Assembly: GCA_030628575.1 (NCBI GenBank)
Contig: DAOVQR010000064.1
Coordinates: 1-5,174, forward strand
DNA length: 5,174 bases
Reading direction: 5' to 3'
Source: a bacterium
GTDB taxonomy: Bacteria; Patescibacteriota; UBA1384; JAMDBS01; DAOVQR01
Position 1 is the stretch's first letter. Each line of letters starts with the position of its first letter. Positions 1-5,174 of this stretch are shown here, one piece after another. The notes under the pieces are model-generated. The model was not told the origin of the DNA, searched no databases, and saw nothing but the letters and a program-made list of their open reading frames with translations. Both the position numbers and the translations under genes were made by a program.

Positions 1-1
1 A

Positions 2-1096
2 CCACAAGGCAAAAAAGCCATACCAGTGATATTAATTATTCTAATAATTTTGGGATTTTTGGGTTATACAATTTATAAAAGATATTTTAAAAAAGAAAAA
101 CCAACAATCCAAGAAGAAACTAAAGAATTATTTACTGGAAAAAAAGAAGAAACTCAACGCTGCAATTTAGATGGCATAATGTATTCCAAAGAAGAAGCCA
201 ATCGACATCCCTTAGGAATTATGGTAGAAAATCATTCACAATCCAGACCACACAGCGGACTTGATCATGCTAGCATTATCTATGAAGCTATTGCCGAAGG
301 AGGAATCACTAGATTTTTGGCAATTTATGGTCCAAAGGTGCCAAAAAAAGTAGGACCCATTCGCTCGGCTAGAACATATTATCTAGATTGGGATTTGGAA
401 TATGGCGCCTTTTTTGCACATTGCGGCGGAAATATGGATGCTTTGGATATGATTCCAGGAATGGGAATTAAAGATCTAGATCAATTTAGTTTAGGTAAAA
501 AAGCATATTGGCGAGAAGCAAGAGGTGGTCGAGCCACAGAACATACAATGTACACCAATCCTAAAAAACTTTACGAAGTAGCCAAAGAAAAAGGATGGAA
601 TACGGAAAAATCGAATTTTACATCATTAGAATTTAAAAACGATGCAGAAGATATCGATAGACCAAAATCGCAAACAATAAAAATTCCTTTTTCCACCAAT
701 ACCTATAATATTACTTGGAAATATGATCCGAATAATAATGAATATTTGAGATTTATGGCAGGATCGGCCCACAAAGACACAATATCCGACAATCAATTAA
801 AAGCTAAAAATATTATTGTGCAAACCGTTACACGTCAATCTACTACTACTAGAATAAATGAATCTGGTTGGAAATTTAATACTGTAGGTGAAGGCAAGGC
901 AAAAATATTTATGGACGGACGTGAAATTGATGCCACATGGAAAAAGAAAAATCAAAAAGCTAGAACATTATTCTATGATATTCAAGGAAAACAAATCAAA
1001 TTCAATCCAGGAGTATTTTGGTATGAAATAATACATCCGGATATCTCAGTTAGCGTAGAAACAGTTGAGACGGAAACAGAATCTGACAAAAAATGA
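2..1096 (+). CDS. Membrane-anchored DUF3048 (YerB-like) protein, 5' partial
   Basis: Resembles the DUF3048/YerB family, which is usually a lipoprotein; its biochemical role is not established to my knowledge. Residues are numbered from the GTG at 26. The N-terminal domain (about 60-190) carries family-like motifs: PLGIMVENH (62-70), SRPHSGLDHASIIYEA (73-88), EGGITRFLAIYG (91-102), VGPIRSAR (109-116) and HCGGNMDAL (132-140). The C-terminal domain (about 225-340) includes NIIVQ (262-266), GEGKAKIFMDGREI (288-301) and FNPGVFWYEIIHP (326-338). A hydrophobic helix (about 1-17) followed by KRYFKKEK predicts a membrane anchor with the domains outside, instead of a lipobox. The frame stays open upstream of GTG 26 to the window edge (PQGKKAIP), and no ribosome binding site precedes 26, so the true start is probably outside the window. 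It ends with TGA after a short acidic tail. The next gene begins 33 bp later on the same strand, so co-transcription is likely. Family call fairly sure; function unknown. Confidence 0.85.
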   Translation, partial: PQGKKAIPVILIILIILGFLGYTIYKRYFKKEKPTIQEETKELFTGKKEETQRCNLDGIMYSKEEANRHPLGIMVENHSQSRPHSGLDHASIIYEAIAEGGITRFLAIYGPKVPKKVGPIRSARTYYLDWDLEYGAFFAHCGGNMDALDMIPGMGIKDLDQFSLGKKAYWREARGGRATEHTMYTNPKKLYEVAKEKGWNTEKSNFTSLEFKNDAEDIDRPKSQTIKIPFSTNTYNITWKYDPNNNEYLRFMAGSAHKDTISDNQLKAKNIIVQTVTRQSTTTRINESGWKFNTVGEGKAKIFMDGREIDATWKKKNQKARTLFYDIQGKQIKFNPGVFWYEIIHPDISVSVETVETETESDKK

Positions 1097-1108
1097 TTGA
1101 ATCATTTT
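1090..1108. repeat. Perfect 8-bp inverted repeat across the DUF3048 stop codon
   Basis: AAAATGAT (1090-1097), a 3-nt loop TGA (1098-1100) and ATCATTTT (1101-1108) form a perfect hairpin that includes the TGA stop at 1094-1096. It is preceded by a run of A and ends in four T within the stem. It could act as a weak transcription terminator or attenuator between the two genes, or protect the upstream message end. Only two of eight pairs are G-C and no free T-run follows, so a strong intrinsic terminator is unlikely. Confidence 0.4.
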
Positions 1109-1129
1109 AAAGATATTGGAAAATGAATT

Positions 1130-4100
1130 ATGTTAAAAAATTCCCAAAATGCCAATACGAGAGAGAGAGAGAGAGAAGGGGGAGGTGTGTTTTGTTTATT
1201 TTCAGGTTTTCTAAAGAGTAATTTTATAAAAACGCTATCCAGTGGTGCTTTTATATTTTTAATTATAATTTTTTTCTTATTTTTTCTTACTCCGCAGGTT
1301 CAAGCACAAACAGAAACATCAGACCCGTTGCCAGAACAATATAAAGTTTATACTTTTGATCAAATTGGTTCAAATATCACTAATCAATCTGATGAATTAG
1401 ATGAAAGTGGTAAAGTTAAAGGAATCTCCACAGTCATTGAAAAAGCAAAACCAGTAGTAACAAAAGTAGTTGTTCCGATTTGGGAAACGGTGGGAGTGTA
1501 TGGCTTTTTGGCAATTGGCGTTTTGGGAATATTAATTTGGCTTATTTTACATCTACGCTATAGACACGAAAAATATAAATACAAACATATATCACTAAAA
1601 TCAAAATATATTCATAATTACCCACGTCAAACTTATACGCTTAAGGATAATTTTTTAATTCTATTTTTTCATCCAGTTTTTAAGGTTTTACGTTTTACAC
1701 TATTTATGTGGTTAATATTTTCAATTACCATGGGATCAGTAGGATGGTATTTTTTAACTGATGGCGTAAAAACAGCTCTTGCCGCTGATTTTGTGGATGA
1801 TACGGCGGACGAATTTAATACCGGCTCGTATAATGAAACCCAGTGGGATGCGGGCAATAGTTGGATGGAGCTGACTGATACGGGTAAGACCAATGGCTCG
1901 GGTGATTACACTTCCGGTGTTAAGGGCGCGGGCGGGGATTCAACATGGAACTCTATTTCCTGGACACAAAATGATTGCTATGGTTGTTATGGCGAGACAT
2001 TTTACGCTAATTATGAGGATAATATTAATGGCACTTGGGGAGAAGGTGATTTAACAGGCACACCAACGGGAGGTGCAGCTACTGTTGATGGAAAACTGGA
2101 TTTAACACATGATGATAAAAGATATGTTACTTACGATGCAGTTAATAACGCTGATTCACAACAAACAGGTTGTATTAGATTTGAAGTGACTCCAAATTAT
2201 TCAGGCAATCCCTCATCAGCACAATATCTTTTTGCTATTTCAGCAGCTTCTGATTATAATTTAATGACTTTTTATCATTGGCCTGATGGAACCACCTATC
2301 TTCATATCAAAGGAACTGGACCAAATATTATATTTGCAGGTATGGGGGTGTGGAATCCAACAGCAGGTCAAGAGTATGAATTTGAATTAAATTATGACCT
2401 TACAGAGGGTACAACAAGAATATTTATTGACGGAGTCCAATTTGGTCCAACTAAAACAGAAACAGGAGTAAGAAGTGACGATATTACTTATTTAAGAATT
2501 GGGACATCTTTTAACAAGAGTGCTAACTCTAATTTCAAAATTGATGATTTGGTTATTTTTGATAAAGTTCAACATACTTCTAATTATAATGCCCCTTCAG
2601 TTTTAGCACCTTGTTTAGATCTTTTTGCTAGAAGCTGTGATGATGCTTTATGTGATACTGAAACATGGACTGATTTAAATAACACTTCGCCGCAGGATTT
2701 GAGTGTTGCAGACAACCAATATTTTCAATACAAATATACTTTTGAAACAGATGATTCGTCTTATTCGCCGGAGCTAAAAAGTGTGACAGTTGATTATACG
2801 CTTAATAATACTCCGCCGGATACGCCGAGTAATTCTTTGCCAATAAACGGGGCAATGGATCAGGATTTAAATGTAACTTTAGAAGGCTCTGCTTATTCTG
2901 ACCCTGATTCAGACCCCCAAATAGATGCTGGCTGGCAGGTGGATGATAATTCTAATTTTGCCACGCCGGTCTGGACAAAAACAGCAGAGGCAGCAGAAAC
3001 TACAACTACGGTTAATGCAACCAATGGAACATTTGCCAATGAACTGGCTGGCAAGACAGAGCTTGACCACAATACAACTTATTACTGGCGAGTGAGATAT
3101 AACGACGGCACTAATTGGTCAGAATGGTCTACGGCAACCAATTTTACTACTAATAACATCCAGACGCCGACTAACCAATCCCCAGCTAATGGTGCAACTG
3201 TAACAACTTTAACGCCCTTGCTGGAAGCGGATGCTTTTGTTGACCCACAAAACGGACATACGCACAGCGCTTCCTGGTGGCAGGTTGATGATAATTCTAA
3301 TTTTTCATCGCCTGAATACGATTCAGGAGAAACAGCCAGCGGTGAAACCTCGCGCGCAGTGCCCGGAGACAATTTAAACAACTTTACCACTTACTACTGG
3401 CATGTGCGGTATAAGGACTCCAGCGGGTTTTGGTCTGAATATTCTGCTACTACAAACTTTGAAATAAGCGTAACAGCAACGGCGGTTGAGGTTCGACCAG
3501 TTTTTGGCAATACCACGGTTGACCAAGGCGATACAGTCAAGATTGATGTTCAGGTAATTAACTTTACTGACGGCTCGCCTTTAAATAACACTTCTTCTAT
3601 TATCAGCATTTATAATCCTTCTGGCTCTAAAATAGTGACTGGAGATAATATGAGTTATGTTTCCGGCTCAAACGGTATTTACCGCTATTCTTATAATGTA
3701 CCTACTGTGAGTGGCAGTTATTTATATGAAGTAACAGCTGTTTTAGGAAATAAAAATGGATATGCAGCGGCGAATTTTGAAGTAAGAACAATTGCTTCTG
3801 ATATTACTGATATCAAATCCGATGTTTCTTATATCCGCACGCAAATTGATTCTCTTCATACCAAGGTAGATACGATTGACACCAATATTGATACCCTTAT
3901 TGACAAATGGAAAGTTTATTCTGCCTCAGATATTATTAATTATATTGATGATGTAGAATCTCGATTAGGAAATGATACCGACACTTGCATCATTGATGAC
4001 ACGATTTTTGGCAATATTCAATGTATCCAAGACAAATGGGGAACACAAACAGCTGATGCTATCTATACAACCGCCTACAATGCTTATACCACGATTCAAA

Positions 4101-5134
4101 ACGTGCAAACAGAATTGGGTTACAACGGCAAAACTGATACTGCTTACGATGATATTCAAACCTTAAAAGGATATGTAGATACCCTCGAAAGTGGAATTGT
4201 AGATTTGGATTCTGATTTAGTAACACATGAAGCATCTCAAGCCGCAGAAAGAACTGCCCAATCATCTGAACGAACAGCGCAAGCCATTTCTCGAACTAAA
4301 GTTGAAAATATTCAAACTAGAGTAACTGTCATACAAAATGATGTCTCGACAATAAAAAGCGATGTTTCAACAATCAAGGATGATATATCTTCTATGAAAT
4401 CAACACTTGATAATGTTTCCAGCAAACTACAAGAAATAAGTAACGATCTCTCTTCAAACCGCGATGGTGTTTATAATCAATTAGTTGATATTGCTAATCA
4501 ATTGTCCACTCTGGAAATAGCCACAGGGTCAGGTGTTAACAGTTTATATTCCATCTCTACAGAAATGAAAAATGACGTTAGATATTTACGCAACAAAATT
4601 TTGGATTTTCAAGCATTAATTGAAATCAATCAAATTCTCTTGACAGGTGAACAAAACTCAATCCTTTCTACTTGGTATACTTTTGGCTCAGTAATATTAA
4701 ATATGATTATTGCCAACCCAACTGATAAAAAAACCAAAATTCCTTTTAAAACTTATTTGCCCAAAGAAATTAAACAGGAGCATGTTATTTCTGATGATGG
4801 GTTAAAGATTGAATATGATGAAATAAGTCAATCCTTAATAGCATCGGGTGAATTTGAGTTGGCAGCCGGAGAATCAATTACTCGACAAATAGAAATGAAA
4901 GATATCTGGCGGATTGACGAAAACGAACTGGAAAATTTAAAGCAACAAGCAGATATATTGGCAAAAGATGCTGAAAAAACAAGCTTTTCTGCCCAAATAG
5001 CAGCTTTAAATAGCGATATTAAAATGCGATTGGAACGAATTTTAAGAAAACAAAAAGATAATTCTGCTATACCACAGGATCATATTTTATCTTATATGGG
5101 ACTGTCGCCAATTAAATTTTCTATAGTCATTTAA
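1130..5134 (+). CDS. Giant modular surface protein: LamG-like, FN3-like, Ig-like and coiled-coil domains
   Basis: 1334 residues; probably a surface-displayed adhesin or structural protein, by inference. Seen in order: basic N-terminus; hydrophobic core 40-53 with signal-peptidase-like VQA-Q (57-60); transmembrane helix about 119-141; basic loop 142-173 (RYRHEKYKYKH, KSKY), presumably cytoplasmic; hydrophobic stretch about 174-208 ending in a second Ala-x-Ala site (ALAAD, 216-220). The rest should be outside. LamG-like jelly-roll about 288-482 (GQEYEFELNY, TRIFIDGVQFG, FKIDDLVIF). Beta segment 490-557 with SCDDALC and YFQYKYTFETDDSSYSPELKS. Two FN3-like repeats 561-675 and 676-780, sharing WQVDDNSNF and YYWxVRY. 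Ig/macroglobulin-like domain about 782-886. Heptad-rich coiled coils and internal repeats about 889-1130. C-terminal domain about 1180-1320 (NPTDKKTKIPFKTYLPKEIK), then a short helical tail. ATG 1130 has only a weak GGA (1118-1120); in-frame GTG 1187 is an alternative start that keeps the signal peptide. No catalytic motif is recognised. Confidence 0.85.
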   Translation: MLKNSQNANTREREREGGGVFCLFSGFLKSNFIKTLSSGAFIFLIIIFFLFFLTPQVQAQTETSDPLPEQYKVYTFDQIGSNITNQSDELDESGKVKGISTVIEKAKPVVTKVVVPIWETVGVYGFLAIGVLGILIWLILHLRYRHEKYKYKHISLKSKYIHNYPRQTYTLKDNFLILFFHPVFKVLRFTLFMWLIFSITMGSVGWYFLTDGVKTALAADFVDDTADEFNTGSYNETQWDAGNSWMELTDTGKTNGSGDYTSGVKGAGGDSTWNSISWTQNDCYGCYGETFYANYEDNINGTWGEGDLTGTPTGGAATVDGKLDLTHDDKRYVTYDAVNNADSQQTGCIRFEVTPNYSGNPSSAQYLFAISAASDYNLMTFYHWPDGTTYLHIKGTGPNIIFAGMGVWNPTAGQEYEFELNYDLTEGTTRIFIDGVQFGPTKTETGVRSDDITYLRIGTSFNKSANSNFKIDDLVIFDKVQHTSNYNAPSVLAPCLDLFARSCDDALCDTETWTDLNNTSPQDLSVADNQYFQYKYTFETDDSSYSPELKSVTVDYTLNNTPPDTPSNSLPINGAMDQDLNVTLEGSAYSDPDSDPQIDAGWQVDDNSNFATPVWTKTAEAAETTTTVNATNGTFANELAGKTELDHNTTYYWRVRYNDGTNWSEWSTATNFTTNNIQTPTNQSPANGATVTTLTPLLEADAFVDPQNGHTHSASWWQVDDNSNFSSPEYDSGETASGETSRAVPGDNLNNFTTYYWHVRYKDSSGFWSEYSATTNFEISVTATAVEVRPVFGNTTVDQGDTVKIDVQVINFTDGSPLNNTSSIISIYNPSGSKIVTGDNMSYVSGSNGIYRYSYNVPTVSGSYLYEVTAVLGNKNGYAAANFEVRTIASDITDIKSDVSYIRTQIDSLHTKVDTIDTNIDTLIDKWKVYSASDIINYIDDVESRLGNDTDTCIIDDTIFGNIQCIQDKWGTQTADAIYTTAYNAYTTIQNVQTELGYNGKTDTAYDDIQTLKGYVDTLESGIVDLDSDLVTHEASQAAERTAQSSERTAQAISRTKVENIQTRVTVIQNDVSTIKSDVSTIKDDISSMKSTLDNVSSKLQEISNDLSSNRDGVYNQLVDIANQLSTLEIATGSGVNSLYSISTEMKNDVRYLRNKILDFQALIEINQILLTGEQNSILSTWYTFGSVILNMIIANPTDKKTKIPFKTYLPKEIKQEHVISDDGLKIEYDEISQSLIASGEFELAAGESITRQIEMKDIWRIDENELENLKQQADILAKDAEKTSFSAQIAALNSDIKMRLERILRKQKDNSAIPQDHILSYMGLSPIKFSIVI
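1159..1176 (+). repeat. (GA)9 dinucleotide microsatellite in the 5' coding region
   Basis: Nine GA units encode the alternating Arg-Glu run at residues 11-16 of the giant protein if translation starts at 1130. The tract lies 29 bp after that start. Gain or loss of a single unit would shift the reading frame. ATG codons at 1123, 1130 and 1149 lie upstream in three different frames. With the present length only 1130 reads into the long frame; the 1123 frame stops at TAA 1219-1221 and the 1149 frame at TAA 1212-1214. If translation actually starts at GTG 1187, the tract would be leader sequence instead. Confidence 0.9.
1177..1187 (+). promoter_or_regulatory. Strong Shine-Dalgarno-like sequence inside the 5' end of the giant gene
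   Basis: The GA tract runs into AGGGGGAGGTG. GGAGGTG (1181-1187) fully matches the usual anti-Shine-Dalgarno sequence. No in-frame ATG, GTG or TTG lies 5-9 nt beyond it. The in-frame GTG at 1187-1189 is too close to GGAGG but lies 6 nt after the weaker AAGGG (1176-1180). Starting there would give a conventional signal peptide (VFCLFSGFLKSNFIK before the hydrophobic core) and would remove the odd Arg-Glu run. Alternatively this is an internal pausing site or just part of the 27-nt all-purine stretch at 1159-1185. Confidence 0.35.
2810..3469 (+). repeat. Two tandem FN3-like repeats, residues 561-675 and 676-780
   Basis: Both units follow the same plan: a proline-rich entry (TPPDTPSN; QTPTNQSPANG), an acidic segment with SDPDSDPQ or VDPQNGHTHS, WQVDDNSNF, and YYWRVRYNDG or YYWHVRYKDS followed by WSEWSTATNF or WSEYSATTNF. 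At DNA level, 2933-2959 and 3278-3304 are 27-bp direct repeats that differ at one base and are 345 bp (115 codons) apart. This shows duplication or recombination of one domain. Such domains commonly act as spacers or binding modules on secreted proteins. Confidence 0.8.
3902..4165 (+). repeat. Degenerate internal repeat beginning with DKW, about 43 residues per unit
   Basis: Unit 1 starts at Asp925 and unit 2 at Asp968, both with the identical 9-mer GACAAATGG (3902-3910 and 4031-4039). Both continue as DKW, an ASDI or ADAI motif, a helical stretch, an LG motif (SRLGNDTDT; ELGYNGKTDT) and a C-terminal DDTIFGNIQCIQ or YDDIQTLKGYV. Unit 1 carries a Cys pair (953, 965) that unit 2 lacks, a possible disulfide in a secreted protein. 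The repeat lies between heptad-rich segments and probably forms a helical stalk unit. The unit boundary at the 3' end is approximate. Confidence 0.6.
4247..4402 (+). repeat. Imperfect 21-bp (heptad) repeats in the coiled-coil region
   Basis: Two 21-bp units at 4247-4288 encode ERTAQSS and ERTAQAI. Three units at 4340-4402 encode DVSTIKS, DVSTIKD and DISSMKS. Hydrophobic residues recur at alternating three- and four-residue spacing and continue to about residue 1128, the pattern of a parallel coiled coil. Third-position differences between units show that the repeats are old or selected at protein level and not recent slippage products. Confidence 0.7.
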
Positions 5135-5144
5135 AAATAGATTT

Positions 5145-5153
5145 TTATCCACA
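5145..5153 (+). promoter_or_regulatory. Perfect DnaA-box 9-mer
   Basis: TTATCCACA matches the classic high-affinity DnaA-box consensus exactly. It lies 10 bp after the giant gene's stop codon in AT-rich non-coding DNA. A second TTTTTATC occurs 23 bp downstream (5142-5149 and 5165-5172), but its continuation does not match the box and is cut by the window end. One box does not make an origin; it could also be chance or a regulatory DnaA site. Confidence 0.35.
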
Positions 5154-5168
5154 AAATACTCGTATTTT
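5153..5168. repeat. 7-bp inverted repeat after the giant gene
   Basis: AAAATAC (5153-5159) and GTATTTT (5162-5168) are perfect reverse complements separated by TC. As RNA it would fold as a 6-bp A-U stem with a CUCG loop, which is weak for an intrinsic terminator. It overlaps the last base of the DnaA-box 9-mer. It may be a weak terminator, a protein-binding site or a chance AT palindrome. No better terminator is visible in 5135-5174. Confidence 0.3.
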
Positions 5169-5174
5169 TATCAT

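Noticed and set aside
1094..1129. The two genes share one reading frame and are separated only by two TGA codons (1094 and 1124), so recoding of TGA as Gly or Trp would fuse them into one protein.
   Set aside because: Neither gene contains any in-frame TGA over roughly 1,690 codons although both are rich in Gly and Trp. A recoding genome would use TGA often. The second gene also has its own signal peptide.
1784..1795. Near DnaA-box on the minus strand (TGTGGATGA) inside the giant gene.
   Set aside because: It has one mismatch, lies in coding sequence where codons for Val-Asp-Asp explain it, and has no cluster around it.
1669..1893. Minus-strand open frame of 74 codons.
   Set aside because: It lies opposite the signal-like helix of the giant gene, has no ribosome binding site or recognisable domain, and mirrors the coding bias of the real gene.
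3082..3390. Minus-strand open frame of 102 codons.
   Set aside because: It lies opposite the GC-richer FN3-like repeats, where stops are rarer by composition; there is no family resemblance or start signal.
3965..4265. Three short open frames (two minus, one plus) over the DKW repeat region.
   Set aside because: All overlap the convincing long frame, have low-complexity or unlikely protein sequences, and lack start signals.
4247..4402. Heptad-length DNA repeats considered as a CRISPR or minisatellite array.
   Set aside because: Units are contiguous, imperfect and in frame, and encode coiled-coil heptads; there are no spacers.

Overview
The window is AT-rich and carries two plus-strand genes, a 33-bp gap between them and a 40-bp tail. 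No minus-strand gene, tRNA, rRNA, CRISPR array or mobile element is supported. The protein types suggest a bacterium of the Candidate Phyla Radiation (Patescibacteria, Parcubacteria-like): a membrane-anchored DUF3048 (YerB-like) protein, and a very large secreted protein whose LamG-like, fibronectin-III-like and coiled-coil modules resemble cell-surface proteins of that group. This assignment rests on remembered family resemblance, not on a search. TGA appears to be a normal stop, because both proteins use only GGN for Gly and TGG for Trp.

Layout. Positions 2-1096 hold a DUF3048 protein with an N-terminal membrane anchor, probably open at its 5' end. Positions 1097-1129 are a short gap that overlaps a perfect AT-rich inverted repeat at the first gene's stop codon. 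Positions 1130-5134 hold a 1334-residue mosaic protein. In order it has a signal peptide, a transmembrane helix, a basic cytoplasmic loop, a second signal-like helix ending in an Ala-x-Ala site, a LamG-like domain, a Cys-containing beta segment, two FN3-like repeats, an Ig-like domain, a long repetitive coiled-coil region and a C-terminal beta-plus-helix domain. Positions 5135-5174 are non-coding and contain a perfect DnaA-box 9-mer and a small inverted repeat.

How they may work together. Same strand and close spacing suggest one transcript, and both products are predicted to sit in the membrane with large outward-facing domains, so a shared role in the cell envelope is reasonable but unproven. 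The most striking local feature is a (GA)9 tract just inside the 5' end of the giant gene. ATG codons lie upstream of it in all three frames, an arrangement seen in phase-variable surface genes. The giant gene also shows sharp internal changes in base composition at module boundaries, consistent with assembly by recombination.
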